Notes: generated by a model not told the origin, from the sequence alone. A stretch of 64,000 nt of DNA from Fistulifera solaris (GCA_030295235.1 AP026124.1:1302001-1366000), one strand, 5' to 3'; counted from the stretch's first letter, positions 30,893 through 43,762 are shown. Numbers and translations: made by a program.

Positions 30893-33121
30893 ATGACTGA
30901 CGAAGATGGAAACAATCTGCCCTGGGATTCACTGTGGGAGTACCTTCTTGGCGACGAAGAACTTGATTCTTTTCCACGGAGGGGTAGAAATGTTTCACGA
31001 CGCCGACAGAAAGTTCGCTTGCATGACACCCAGATGCAACTCAATTTTCCAGCAAGTCCTCGTGGCCGAACCACTTCTAGTGTGACCAATCCTTCCCGAT
31101 CCAGTGAGTTTGAATTTCAAGCAAAGATGCTGAACGTGCACAGTATGACTTCCGAAAAGACGTCACACCGTAGTAACGCTCGGAATGACTCAAGAAACGA
31201 TCACCTGCTTGCAGATACCAGATGTAGCAATCAAAGCGAATGGGACATGCGGGATGAAAAGACAACGAGCAGCCAACAACCTCTCCATATTGCACAAAAA
31301 CGTCGAGCAGTGCTACTGGTGAAATGCCAAAAAAAACTGAACAAGGTAGAGACATGGAATTAGAAAGACTCCAAGTGTCTCGTGTACATGCACCGCTAGC
31401 TAAAGATGATGCTTCATCTGCTAATAGCAACTCTCCAGCTTGGGTTATTCGACTGCAGTATACTCCACAAAGACGCCTATCGACGGAAGACAAGAAAATT
31501 CCGGAAGCAGCGAACACCAATCGAAGAACAGACATCTCTTCTTTGCAAACTTCGAATGTTTCCTCTAATCATGCCGGAAGTAAGAGAGATTACCCAATGG
31601 TGCTTCAGCCAAGAAATGGAAGTGAAAACGACACTTTAGACCCTTTCCTTCAGGCCGAAAGCAGCACAGAACGAATAGTTGCTCAATGTTTTGCTAGTAC
31701 TCCCAATCGGAAGAGAGCAACACATCGTGGTGCTTGTCGTTCCATTAGAAATCTGTCTGAAATGGAGAGAATAATGTCAATGAAAGCTGGTGTTCCTATT
31801 TATCAGCTTTCACGTGATGAGTTAATCGAAATGTTTCCAAAACTTGTGGCTGTCGCAGACAAAACAACCGAGGTGATTGGACGCTCTTCTGAATTCCAGA
31901 GTTCTATTCCTGCTCATCTGCAGGCATCTCTTGCAAATCAAGGGGAACCGCAATTACTCTATGAATACAACTATGAGTCCGAAGAGCACAAGTTTGTCTC
32001 ATACAGATCTTTCAGTGCTTCGCCATTGGCTTCCATGCACGTCGAAACTAGGAAAATCGACAGATCGCCGTCGGTTGGGACAATGGATGTGTTAATCCAA
32101 GTGGAGGTACGAATACGCTTAAAGCTTACAATGTCCATTTACTTCTGAGCTAACCATTCTATTTTAGGCGTCCACCGTGTCTCCGACTGACTGTTTCATC
32201 CGGCAAGGAAAATGTCCGAGTCATATTTCTGTCCCGTTACCAAACACCCCAGGAGTTGACGCAGTTGGAAAAATATATCGCATCGATAAGCGGTCATCTC
32301 AACGATACAAGCTTGCAACCGGAGATCGAGTAATGTCATTGGTAAAGTGGGGAGGGAATGCAAGGTATCTGCAAATCGATCCTAGCAAAGCAATAAAAAT
32401 ACCCGAAACGGTTGACCCGGCTTCTGCAGTGTGTCTGACAGAGACATACCTTGCCGCATGCCAAATTCTTTTTCATGGGATTGTGGGAGCTAAACGCCAA
32501 AGGAAAGGCTCGCTAGCAGGGAAAACGTATATGCTTTCCGGATCGATTGATCCTAAACTTGCACGCGCGATTGTAGCGATTGCGAAGTATGCTGGAATCA
32601 AGGCCATTTACACCAGCGCTAAATGCAAATACAACCGATACTTTAAAAAGTTAGGCATAGTCCCATACGACCAGGAAAGGGATGATCTGACAGCAGCCAT
32701 GGAAGGAAAGTTCGATCGTGTAATATTATTTCCTCAAGACGTTTCAAAATCTCGTTTCGATGTTTTGAAGAAAGAAGGAGACATAATAGTTGTTTGGGGG
32801 ATGGGGGGCGCACGGAAGTCCCATGAACCTTCGAAATTGCAGCCAAATATTTTCTGCAGCAGATATAAATCGCAACACCACGGAAAAACCTACAATTATG
32901 ATGTCTTTGAAGAATGGGCGGAACGAAATGAGCAGTGTAAATCTGATCTTTCGTTCCTCGTTGGTCTTCTGAGTAAAGGTATCATAGCTCCACATATCCA
33001 TCATCGCATTTCTCTACGTCAAGTAGGAAAGGCCCAAGAAATGCTTGAAGCAAAGCAATTTTCCGGATTTATTGTTTGCGAACCTTGGCTAGTTTCGAAA
33101 TCAAAAGCTCTTCGTCTTTAG
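30893..33121 (+). CDS. MDR-family (quinone oxidoreductase-like) protein with long disordered N-terminus
   Basis: Exons 30893-32106 and 32168-33121 (61-nt intron, phase 0). The C-terminal 330 residues are a medium-chain dehydrogenase/reductase: the GroES-like start VLIQVEASTVSPTDCFIRQG crosses the intron, then NTPGVDAVGKIY, GDRVMSLVKWGGNARYLQI and LTETYLAACQIL. The usual Rossmann glycine motif is weak (TYMLSGSIDPKLARAI), and no zinc-ligand cysteines are evident, so catalysis is uncertain. The first 400 residues are Ser/Arg-rich and probably disordered. One break: A8 at 31329-31336 (nine fit); repair gives 722 residues. It ends 37 nt from the convergent shikimate-pathway gene. Confidence 0.68.
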
Positions 33122-33158
33122 CGTAAATTAGTATTCTAGTAGTGTAATCCAAGTCAAA

Positions 33159-35593
33159 TTATTGATCTTGGCAATTGTCCAAAACAACTTGTTTCATTAC
33201 TCGATAGGGCGCACTCCTTCCTGTCCATAATTCAAACTGTCCGACTCCTTGTTCCCAAAGCATTTCCGAGCCACGCACGAAACTGCACCCAGTTGCCTCG
33301 GCCTGCCTCAGTAGTTCTGTGTAGTATGGTTTGTAATTAACATCGAAAATGATTGGTTTATCTCCATCAAGCAGCAACAACCAAGGAGGCAAAACAAACT
33401 CCGCAGCAGCGGGAAGCGTACTGATCACAACCCGAATATTACTTCCTGGTGTCTTTCGCAAGATATCGCCAAGATGAATGCTTTCTTGCGAAGACTGCTC
33501 GTCAAGGGATGTGACGACTGTCCCACCGAACGACTCAACAAGATCTTGAGCTTTGGATGGAGTGCGATTGTAATATATGCATTGCAGACCAAGTTTCCTC
33601 GCCACGTAGGCCGCAGCACGGGCGGTCCCACCTGCGCCCAATATTAAAGCGTAGTCTAAAGAGTGATCAACGTTACTGCCCAAGAGACGATTCAGAGGAT
33701 TGTATATTCCTCGCCAATCAGTGTTATCTCCATAGATCACTCTCTTGAAATCATCTTCAACAAATTCCTCTTTGGCAATAATAGTATTCACACTTCCGAT
33801 AGCTCTAGCTGCATCGCTCATCACATCAACGTAAGGAATAATTGCCTGCTTATGAGGAATAGTTACACTCGTTCCTCCAAACACAGTCGACTTGAAAAAA
33901 TCTGACTGGACAAACTCTTCAACAGTAGGAACATCGACCCTGACGTATTGATGAGGGAAGTTTTGTCGCAGCGAAAGCAGCTCCATGCATTTGTGGACTG
34001 ACTGAGTACGCAATGTTATGTCCCAAAATGGCGTACGTCTTCTTTTCAAATATATTCGTGAGCAATCTCGTCGTCATGATTTCACTGGAAGTCATCTGTC
34101 CTGGAGCTGCTTTGAAAGGAAGCGATTCATGCGTGACCGGTGTAAAGGGAAAGTTGATTACTCGCGAGAACTGGCCAACATCGCCAAGGACGAGCGAAAT
34201 ATGAGGAATTACTGGATTTCCGTCTTGTTCCGCTAGTTCGGCCGCAATCAATGCCGCTTCGTACGCCATTCGATCTCGCGATTCGTCTGTGATCGATAAA
34301 ACAACCTTGGCTCCATGGGCCCTTCCATTCAGAGCACATTTTTGGAAGAATAACACCGCCTCTTCCGTTGAGACTTCCTTGCCGACAACATGATGGCTGC
34401 CCAGGATCTGACTCGAGTAACGCTCCTCTGCCCTATCCAGTAGATTGCTCGTCTTCTGCGAGTCCCACGCGCTTTCCACGTCTAAGACCTCCACACCACC
34501 ACGCAAACCCCACTGAAGTAACTGGAACATAGACTCAATTCCCTTTTCATCGTCGGGGTACGTGCCAGCCTGATTGGCGGTACGAACAGTGTAAACAATG
34601 GGCATGCAATCTTCTATGACAGAACCCACAAACGGCAGCGCAGGACTTCGTCGGGTATGAGGACGACAGTATCGACGCAATTTTTGCATCCCGTAAAGAA
34701 GATCGAATCGGCTGTCGCGACAATCCAGCAAGTCGGTTCGGTATTCCATGGCATCGACATCGGCGCACATGCTTTCTACGAATGGTTCCACTTGTGTAAT
34801 TTCCGGAAAACTTAAACTAAGGAAGAACGTGTGATCTCCCATGGTAAGGTGTGCCGTGTTGGATGTTCTTGTTTTGTCACCTGGAATGGGAGGTATCAAT
34901 CGTGCTCGCGCGAGCAATCGAATCATTTCCCATTCGATGTGCTCCCAGGAGGATGTAGTATCCTTCTCGTCTCGTGTGCCTTCGTCGCGGATACAAAGCT
35001 CATAATCTGAATTCGGCACCAAGACGCTTTCTTCTATTTGTTCTTTGAGCGCTCTGGCTTCCTTGCTCATTTCACTGCTGGAGGGTTCGACGTTCACGTA
35101 AATAGCCAAATGCCCGCTCTCACAGAAAGCTTTCACCAAATCCGACAAGTCAACTTGTGTCATTTGATTTGAGTCTTTGCCGGTTTGAACTTGCCGGAAA
35201 TCAATAACAGCAATATCAGGCCCATGAGAGTGTTCAACAATGTCTTGAATTGGCCGTAGATTTCCAGTGTCATCCATCAATGGAATCAACTGACTCGTTT
35301 TCAATGGCGTTTGAATCAAATAGTTCGCGAGTCGGTTCAATTCGTTCCCCCTTCTCGGAAGACATTCCGATGAGAACAATTGGCTTGTCGTACTCGTGAA
35401 ATATATTTCTACTAGTGAACATTGCAGTTTTAGTATCGGTAGCCATCGTTTGCGAGGCTGTCAGTAAAGAACAAGTCTCGGTCGATGTTATATGCCGATC
35501 CGAGGTGAAACGACTACCCGCGCTTAAGAACGCCGATGAGAACGTCGTGAAGCAGCACAAAAAAAGATATGCGAAGCGGGGGATCGACTTCAT
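33159..35593 (-). CDS. Plastid 3-dehydroquinate dehydratase / shikimate dehydrogenase fusion
   Basis: Shikimate-pathway enzyme for steps 3 and 4 toward chorismate. ATG at 35593; the signal peptide ends FSSAF|LSAG, so plastid import is expected. An N-terminal segment ([10 protein letters not shown], then PIQDIVEHS) resembles a shikimate-kinase fold without the Walker A Gly-Lys-Ser/Thr. The type I dehydroquinase follows: [21 protein letters not shown] with catalytic His, and [10 protein letters not shown] with the Schiff-base Lys. Shikimate dehydrogenase then shows [20 protein letters not shown] and [12 protein letters not shown]. The layout resembles the C-terminal half of fungal AROM. Two breaks: C5 at 35347-35351 (four fit) and G3 at 33955-33957 (two fit), the second within the dehydrogenase. 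Repair gives 810 residues. Confidence 0.9.
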
Positions 35594-35980
35594 CGTTTAT
35601 TTCGAAAATTCGAAACAAAACGAAAACAGAGGCTGGCGTATGTGATAAAAAGCAACTGATTGAATGGATCGCACATCGGATGCATCATACAAATTCTCTT
35701 TTGTCATACGTCACATTGCCATTAAAATCGTCGCGAGTCACGAACAAGTTAGTGAGGACTAAAACTACTGCATAGAAGATCGAGCCTAACGATTCGATGA
35801 CAAGAATAAGAAGTTGATTTATCAGCGCAAACAGGGCAACCTCAATAGTCACAACATGCAGCCATCTAACCTGCAGCTCGTTCCACTTGTGGCAGATATT
35901 GAACGACGAAATAATGACAATCGATTTTCACAAATGAAAAATGGTTGATGCATCTGTTTAATCTTTGATTGCTGATAAAT
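35594..35980. other. Intergenic
   Basis: Between the start of the shikimate gene and the end of the eL31 gene, both on the minus strand. No gene seen. Confidence 0.5.
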
Positions 35981-36325
35981 CTATGCATCTACATTCTCGG
36001 TTGACAGTCCCTTGAATGTGGAAACTTCTACAAGTTGAGCAAGGGTGTACAACTTTTCATCGGCATCCTCATCTTCGTTGCGCTTTCGGCTCAATCGCAC
36101 TCGAACACGGGTTGGTACGTTCTTTACACCAGACTTCCAAACAAATTTATTCAAGGCGGCATCAATTCGTACATCTGAAGTTCCCATAGCTTTTTGCGCA
36201 AACGCACGGATTTCCTTCATGGCGCGAGGGGCGCGGCGCTTGAATTGCAACTTGTGTACGCGCTTCGATAAGTGAATAGTGTAGTCTCGTGTAACGAGAT
36301 CTGGTTTGGGGGCGCCTTTGACCAT
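35981..36325 (-). CDS. RPL31: 60S ribosomal protein eL31
   Basis: Single-exon, 114 residues, ATG at 36325. The sequence carries the eL31 hallmarks: [53 protein letters not shown] and [15 protein letters not shown]. Length equals that of eL31 in other eukaryotes (about 120-125) minus a short N-terminal piece. It sits at the exit-tunnel rim of the large subunit and contributes to binding of nascent-chain factors. No signs of anything unusual. Confidence 0.96.
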   Translation of the reverse strand: MVKGAPKPDLVTRDYTIHLSKRVHKLQFKRRAPRAMKEIRAFAQKAMGTSDVRIDAALNKFVWKSGVKNVPTRVRVRLSRKRNEDEDADEKLYTLAQLVEVSTFKGLSTENVDA

Positions 36326-37730
36326 GATAATTACTTAAATTAATTAAAGAATACTGTAAAGACCGGCAAAGGGGACAAAAAGTGAGCGAAACTTTCATTT
36401 TGGCCGAACAAGACTTCCGTTACAAAGTGTCGTTTTTCCCATACTCCAATTGACAATCGTACACAAAACCAAAACGCTCTGTTTCATTATTCATTCGCTA
36501 TAAGCTTGAAATGCCTTACCTTGAACCTTTACAAGGATGATCCTGCCGCGACAGCGAGTTGAGACGAACTGTTGCAACCAAACGAGTTTTTGGTGTTGTT
36601 GCTCCGTGTTTTCTTTGTAGTAAAGCGGTAAATAAGTCATCCTTATCTCTAACGAAACAGAAATAATGTTCTAACTATGATGTATGTTGTTCTCCGTGAC
36701 GGACTGGTGAAGACTCATGACTAAAATGCAGTCGTGGCGAAAAACGACCAACACTTTGAGGCAATAGTAAATAGTAACCATAGCGACACGAGGCTTTCCG
36801 GCATAATTACTTCAAATATGTATGCATGCAAAATGTTGCTAAGAATAATTTGACTTAAAAAACAATAAAATTAAATAGGATAGTTATGTATTATTGTTTC
36901 CCAACAAACTAAGAGAAAGAGCAAAATTCCGGTCGCAGTCCAGACCAAAAAATCTGGTTCATGACGACCCTCTGGTAGGTAATGTTCATAGTACACTTTG
37001 GATTTATAGTAAGTATCGACGACAACGATCCCAAGATTCAATGCCTGCGACCCAGAGCTTTTCCACGCAATCAATCGTAGGACACCCGTTTTCACAGATC
37101 AATGCCAACGATCGAACCAATGCCAACAGTCCCCAATGTTTAGAAAAAGTACGGTACCAGTACCGTACCTGAGGTATTGATGATTGCGTTCAATTGCTTG
37201 GAATGACTGTCGCGTTGCATGTGACGCGATGAAAAAATAGTACAAGTATAGGACTGGAAACAGTCATTTGTACAGTTAACAGCCGTTGCAAAAGTCTGTT
37301 AATTTAAGTATTCATGTACAGAAGGGGTTATTCAAAATATTCAAATCTATACTATTTGAATTTTTTATCCCTTTCATGTAACGGAACATTGGATTCTCCC
37401 GCCACTCATACATAGGGTTCCTTCGAGCAGTCCTTCCTAAGATGTTGGCTATTTAACGAAAAACGTGGACCGCATTCACACCTAGACGAACGGGGCGCAC
37501 GTCCACCACCTTGGGAAGGCACGGTATGCGACGAGACAACGAAAGCATCAAATCGATTTCACCCTTTTGTCGTTACGAAAAAAGAGATTCGTAGTTATTT
37601 CAAAGATCATTTTCGTCGTTACCACTAATATATTAATCTTATTTCTGTTTCGTTTAAGATCAAGGAAGGAGCGCATAGTAGTCATCATCGCACATTTGAG
37701 GTTTTGATCGGTCACAATCTACTTGCAGAA
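36326..37730. other. Long intergenic region
   Basis: A 1.4-kb gene-poor stretch before the Wee1 gene. It holds a CATGACTG repeat copy (36716-36755) and a GTACC cluster (37151-37170). A 74-codon minus-strand frame at 36871-37095 with one hydrophobic segment lacks an ATG and is not called. The upstream part of the Wee1 frame (37704-37730) has no ATG either. Confidence 0.55.
36716..36755 (+). repeat. Dispersed CATGACTG/CAGTCGTG repeat, copy 2
   Basis: CATGACT, a short spacer, CAGTCGTG, then GCGAAAAACGACCAACACT. Same order of elements as copy 1 (1156-1192); the tail here has an internal dyad (CG-AAAAA-CG). Confidence 0.55.
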
Positions 37731-40142
37731 ATGGACAGTCAAATGAACGAAAAATCATCATTGGGCAATAATCTCACTTACGCCGACAACGGGGACATGG
37801 TAGACAGTCAATTTCATAGCGATGCTGATACAGTTATGATGGATGACAACTCGGTCGGTCGTGCTAGTCCTATGCGGTCCTGGAAAGGTCGTGCCGTTCC
37901 GTCGTCTGTTTGCAATTCTTTGTTCCCATCTGAGCGAAATAGCATCAGGGGAACTACTCCGTCCAGTCCATCGCACAGAGCTGCTTCTACTCCTAATTCG
38001 CGGCGTCTTTTTCGTGATGATAGCACCGAAAACAGTGAAAGCAGTCTTCAGGATATGTTAGGAAATTATTCGCCCTACAAAGGCTACAGGAATAAGAACA
38101 CAAGACGCGACACGCTTGAAACGCAACATACAGCCGGAAGTGACATGTCAATTCAAAGTACCCACGAGTTTACAGTGTGCAATTCCCCTTGGGCATACCA
38201 GAATAACTACAGACGGTTAAGCAGAGATTCGACCGGAAGTGCTGCTCCTGCAACGATATCTCGGAAACGAGCGTCTACTGAACGGCGTCAGAGCGATGCC
38301 CCGGAAACGCCTTATAGACGAACACCAACCCGTAGCACGAATCTTTTCAGCGGTTCCACAAATGCTCCGGACACAGGGTCCAGCATGATGCATTGTTCCC
38401 CTCACATGTCCCCAAACTCGTTCATGACCATCGACGGTCGATTCGTTCAATCTAAGAACCCGTTCAGCAGTCCAATGATGCAGTGGGATGAAGCTGAAAT
38501 TACTCCTCGACAGGCGGCTGCTGCAGCGGCGGAAAAGCAAGAATATCAATTGTCGGCGCCTCCTTTCCCGATGGCATTTGGTAGCGAAGAGGATGACAAG
38601 AACATCCAGCAATACCTCCCTCCACGACGGGGAACCCGACGCTCATTTTTACCTCCTTCTCTGGAACAGATCAATGGCGGATTCCCCGATCAAAGGTTCA
38701 GTTTTACAGGCTCTCCAATTGCCGAGAGCAATGGGGCGGACGATGCTGAATACAGCCCAGTTAGAAATAGAACGAAACCACCGGAATCAATGGAAACGGA
38801 TCTCGCCTCATCTGGCAGTTTGCACAAGGTTCGACGTCTCTGTCTTGAACATGACGTAGTGGCGGCGACAGGTCAGCATGTTCGCATGTCGTCGAACAGT
38901 CATCGCAATCGCCGGCCTCCCGCCATTGACACCGGGTTGGATAGCGACGAAGACAACAAAACAGCCGCAAGTAATATGTCTCTTGGTTGGGAACATTATG
39001 ACGGAGTCAGCCCCACTGACATTCAAAATTTCCCGCTCGTTCCACCAACGCCCATAAAACAGAAGAGAGGGCCTCCACAACCGCCCTATGCACGTCCTCG
39101 AAGCAGCAGCTCAAATGAGCACACCGAGCAGAGTTCCAAATCACGGTTTCACGGAGATTTCGATATCATTTCAGAGTTGGGCAAGGGAAGTTTTGGTTGC
39201 GTTTACAAGGTTTTGTCACGTTTAGATGGGTGCATGTATGCGATCAAGGCAGCGCACAGACAAGCAAAAGGTCGTTCGGATCGGGATCGAATGCTACAAG
39301 AAGTAAGTACTCTGCTACCATGTATGGCGCTGCAAAGTCTTCACGTCTAACTTTGTTTTTATCAGGTCTACGCATTGGCAACACTATCCGATCAGGCAGA
39401 TACTGCTACCTTTCACATTGTTCGGTATCACCAAGCTTGGATGGAGGATGACAGGTTATATATACAGACAGAACTCTGTACTGGGACGTTATTGGATGAA
39501 ATCAAGCGAAACGGCAGTCTTTCAGAGCCAAGAAAATACAAGTTGCTTCGCGAAATCCTTCTAGCTTTGGCATTTATCCACCGAAACAAGATGTGTCACT
39601 TGGACATCAAGCCCGAAAACATCTTTCTTAAGAACGACCAGTTCAAGCTCGGCGACTTTGGTCTCGTTACCATGGCCTCTGCTTCGCAAGACGTCGAAGA
39701 AGGCGATTCAAGATACATGTCGATGGAGCTTCTATCGGGCGATCGATCGGACTTGACAAAAAGTGACATTTTCTCTCTTGGGATTTCCGTTTATGAATTG
39801 TGTCTCGGTCAACCTCTTCCTACGAGTGGTGAAAAGTGGCAAGATTTAAGGGCTGGCCGATTTGATCAACTTCCTGGAACGAGCGTGGAACTGAATATGT
39901 TGATCATACGAATGATGAATCCCAAGCCCGATCAGAGGCCTTCGGCGACTGAACTTTTGAAACATCCTAAGTTACTCAGTGACGAGGAGAAAGCATTGAT
40001 TCGCGAACGAGACAAGGTAGCTGCAGCAAACTTACAGCTTCAGGCTGCCCAACAGTTTCATCAATTTCCACCACCTGCACAACAACTAAGGAAGAAATTG
40101 ACGCGGGCAAATACTTGGAATGGCACTCTTCCCAATTGTTGA
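37731..40142 (+). CDS. WEE1: Wee1/Myt1-family CDK-inhibitory kinase
   Basis: Exons 37731-39302 and 39366-40142 (63-nt intron in phase 0), 782 residues. The start is the first ATG in frame; upstream codons have none. About 470 disordered residues with many Ser/Thr-Pro sites precede the kinase: ELGKGSFGCVYK (ATP loop), YAIKAAHR (catalytic Lys), HLDIKPENI (catalytic loop; note HLDIKPEN as in Wee1), GDFGLVT and EEGDSRYMSMELL. The EGDSRY stretch in the activation segment is diagnostic of Wee1-type kinases. Wee1 phosphorylates the inhibitory Tyr/Thr of cyclin-dependent kinase and delays mitosis. No membrane span follows the kinase, so Wee1 is preferred over Myt1. The many SP/TP sites suggest feedback by CDK itself. 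Confidence 0.85.
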
Positions 40143-40235
40143 TTCGTTCCATACTAATATTGATCAGGAATTCATGGAGTGTAAATACATAAATAGGCCT
40201 AAAGCAGTAAATAATAATGGTTTTACATAATCATG

Positions 40236-41151
40236 TTATCTTGTCAACATTGATTGGCTTCTTGCAACGAATGATTGAACCATGCTAGGGTTTAGTCCGC
40301 ACACCGCACTTTGTAATAATACATTGCTAGCTTTCAATGTATTCTCAGCCTTTTCTATAGACATGAGCTCGATTGGTCCGACAAAATCCGTTCGCGCTCG
40401 ACCTCCCAATGAAGCATACCAAGAATGCCCCTGACTCATTCGTCTCATTCCTATCGTTTCATAGGCAAGTTGTACCCGTCCATACTCTTCTTCTTTATCG
40501 GCAGCTCGATCCGGATGGTAATCAAAGGAAAGACGCCGATACTTATGCTTAATAGCTGCGTCGTCGTCATCATGGGCCACGCCCAAAATCTCGCGCTTGA
40601 GCCGTCGTCATGGCGACGGATTTGGCATCAATGACTGCATCATATACATACTTGTAAAAGGAATCCGCTGGTTCTACACTGTATTCCATGAGATTTCGTG
40701 GGACGGACTGAAAGACACGTGAACCCTGTATCGCCAATTGACTCAATTCACGACAATAATACGAAGCCGCCGCGATGGGCAAGACGGAATCTTCCTCTGA
40801 ACGAGCGAGTACCAGCTGAGCGACAGGTATCCAGTCGGGTACAATCGAACCAGCTCGCGCCGCAATCACGTATTCCGATGTCATCAGGTCATCGTCGTCG
40901 TCGGTCTCTTTGCGGAGTGTTTTGGCGTTGTTGAGTAAAAGTTCATCGTACTTTTTTCCTAATCTTAAAAGTGAGGCATTGACATCGTAAGGTGTCTTCT
41001 TTACAGTTCCCGACTTCTTGTTCTTCGTGGCCATGCCCATGCCTGCCCACAACGACGTGGTAGACGCCGATGCGGAAGGGGAAGTGACATGGAATGCCAC
41101 TGCTTCATGCGAGCACAGTAGCAGGAGAAAGATCGATGCAAAATAGTTCAT
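40236..41151 (-). CDS. Plastid-targeted DnaJ (J-domain) protein
   Basis: ATG at 41151; the N-terminus MNYFASIFLLLLC..EAVAF|HVTSPS is a signal peptide with a plastid-import Phe and a Ser-rich transit stretch. The middle (residues about 45-205) is helical and unrecognised. A J-domain follows: LGVAHDDDDAAIKHKYRRLS then DYHPDRAADKEEEYGRVQLA, with the HPD tripeptide that stimulates Hsp70. Having the J-domain near the C-terminal end is unusual but known for plastid J-proteins. One break just before the J-domain: A4 on the plus strand at 40585-40588 (three fit), or the adjacent C3. Repair gives 304 residues. Convergent with the Wee1 gene, 93 nt apart. Confidence 0.75.
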
Positions 41152-41645
41152 TGCAAGCACTCTTTCTTCGTCTTGTGTAAGAAAAGTTTTAGTCAACAAT
41201 TTCTTTGGTGGTTATTGTTGCAAGAAGCAAGAACGTATTGAAAAATACGATGACGACGATGAAGGAAAAAAGGAAAAGAACACACTCAAAGGAGAAAGGG
41301 ATGGTTCGTGGCAAAACGGAAGACATGCAGACGCGCTGCTCGTGCCGCCGCCGTTCTCGTCTCATTCACGATTCATTCATGACTGAGTAGATAGAAACGG
41401 TAACATACTACATACTCCACAGTAAAATTTCAACGCATGAAAAGTCTATCTTTGTGTAAGCGGCAACTTATTTTGGGCACGCAGTCCCGGCATCGACAAC
41501 GGATGCATTTCGACCTCCTGAAAGTTGCAACAAAACTACGCTGCGAGGAGGAGTTTTACTGCAACAATGTATCGTTGATATACTTTTCGATCAGTCCTTT
41601 CCTTTTAAATATACTCTTTAAATTACTTGTCTTCCGTCGCTCAAG
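41152..41645. other. Intergenic, divergent promoters
   Basis: Between the DnaJ gene and the glycosyltransferase gene. A purine-rich stretch (41250-41300) and a half copy of the CATGACTG motif at 41378 are seen. No gene. Confidence 0.5.
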
Positions 41646-43256
41646 ATGAGTATGTGGAAAACACCCAGTGTGTTTGACAATGGCGATCGGCGCAATAACC
41701 TTTGCAAAGCAGTCGATTGCGTGCCCCCAAAGGCAGCCCCAACGGCGGAGCGAAACGCCGACGAAGTCTACAAGAAGATGCCATGGGATGGTTTGCTCGA
41801 TATTATCACTGGTTTATCTTATCAGTCTTGCTAACGTTTATTACTTTGCATTGGCTATTGGAACTCGAAAAGAGTTTAGCCAACAATGAATCCTTACCGG
41901 AAGTTTTCATGTCGCCTCCTCCGCGTGTCGAACCTTTGACTCACGGATCTGTCTCTGCCTTTGGAAGAAAGTACAACCCGAATGTTTTGTTAGATCAAGA
42001 TACTATTGCAAAGAAATCTCAAAAGAAAGAATTGTCGGTGTCATCGTCTTCGAATCAGGTATCACCTTCGCTACCGTCAGCGGAACCGTTCATTCCCAAT
42101 TATACACCCACTTCGTCTCGTCCCCTGCGAACTATATTCCTCGGGCGCGCTGACGAGAATCATCCCTTTTCACAACTGCCAGTACGTCGCGAATACTATA
42201 TTTATGATCAATTACTGGATGGTTTGGATCGATCCCCGTTCTTCAAAGTCGTGCAAGCACATATGTACAATCCACTCGACTGGGCGATTACTTCAAAAGA
42301 CTTTCATTCCCTGCCGATCGATGAACCTACTTTAATTGTTGTTGATTGGGCACCGCTGCAACGAGATTGCCATGTTTTGGATCAAATGCTAGAGGGTCTA
42401 AAACAACTCACGGAGCGAGAATATCTACTTGTTGTACGTTGACGTTTCACCCAGTACCAAGACAGTGACATGTCCTGTTCCTTTGATTCCAAAAGAAAGA
42501 ACACGAGTTGCGAAACGAGGTATCATTGAAGGTCGCCACTGGAATTCGGCGGGAAAATGGGTCGAGCCTGGAGCCATTGCTTTTCCAGAGAATGTTCTGC
42601 ACTTTCCTCATTACCTACGACAAGAGTTTGTGGATATCATGAACACGATGGAAACAAGACGAAAGAATGATATCGCTCACTTCTGGCGCAAGGGAGATTA
42701 CAGTCATTACAGTCTTTTGCGACGTCGCGTTGGTCAAATCTTGAAGGACTATGATGGAAAACATACCGACAAGCATTTGCGCATCATCATTCGAACCATT
42801 GGAGATGAAACATCGCTTCCTTATGACGAAATAGAGCCCGATTATGTCGAGGCTTTATTGTCGACCAGGATCGTTGTCATTGCTCAAAGAGATGAATGGG
42901 AAGATCATTATCGACTCTTGGAATCGCTGGCAGGAGGAGCTTTGGTGTTATCCGATGAGATGTTAGCGCCACCTCCTGGTTTGCAGAATGGCACGCACTT
43001 GGTATTTTATGACTCATCCAGCTCATTGCGCAATCTTTTGGACTATTACACCACGCACGCCGAGGAACGGGATGCCATTGCGGCGAACGGTCAAGCGTAT
43101 GCTCTCGGTACGCAGCGTTCATGGCATGCCTTGGAGCGTATCGTATTCGGTGCACCATTGACTCAAGTGGATTCTATAGAAGACGAAGCACCGAAACGAA
43201 AACATCCCTTCCACACCCATATTCACCACCACGATGACGACAACGAAGACTTGTAG
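41646..43256 (+). CDS. Exostosin-like (GT47-type) Golgi glycosyltransferase
   Basis: ATG at 41646. A short basic cytosolic tail is followed by one membrane span (FILSVLLTFITLHWLL), the type II layout of Golgi transferases. The catalytic part has PTLIVVDWAPLQRDC, LYVDVSPS, KRGIIEGRHWN, RIVVIAQRDEWEDHYRLLE and SLAGGALVLSDEMLAPP. The last stretch is the EA/ESL.G..PV-type nucleotide-sugar site of exostosin/GT47 proteins. A His/Asp-rich tail ends the protein. Two breaks: T3 at 41701-41703 (four fit) and T2 at 42429-42430 (one fits); repair gives 536 residues. Sugar donor and acceptor are unknown; other GT-B families are possible. Confidence 0.65.
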
Positions 43257-43707
43257 AGAAATAACCGCGGTTACTATGATCTAAACAAAGTCAAAATAAT
43301 AAGATTTAATACAAATACAACTTCCAATGATATTAAATCATGTTTCTCTAAGAAACGCATCGCCGCCCCTACACAGATGAAATCAATCCATTTTGCCTGG
43401 CCTTTGCCGCGTTTTTGGTTGCCATTTTTACCTTCGTAAAAGTCTTGACCGCCTATTTTGTCTCACATCAGTCCCGCAACATCCATAAAACCATTAACAC
43501 CGATACAATCATCTATCTATCCACAACTATAATCAAACATCATTGACTTGACTTGTTGCGTAATGAATGAGTCGCATCAATTTTTAAAACTGTACGGAGT
43601 AGCTAGTAAGGTTAGTGTCAACAGAAGAAGTTTGAGGCTTTTCGGCAGTATGTTTTCATGCTCGCACTTCAAAAGCTACCAGAACATTGCACTTCTCCTA
43701 AAAACAC

Positions 43708-43762
43708 ATTTGTGGCTCAACAAGCTAGGAGAAGGAGCGATAATTACGCAGCCGTCTCGTTA
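43708..43762 (+). repeat. 55-bp direct repeat, copy 1
   Basis: Begins ATTTGTGGCTCAACAAGC and runs through TAGGAGAAGGAGCGAT; first 34 bases identical to copy 2 at 43909-43963, the remaining 21 differ at a few positions. The copies are 201 bp apart. Confidence 0.8.

Noticed and set aside
36871-37095. 74-codon minus-strand frame with one hydrophobic segment
   Set aside because: No ATG; lies in a repeat-bearing intergenic region; composition not protein-like.
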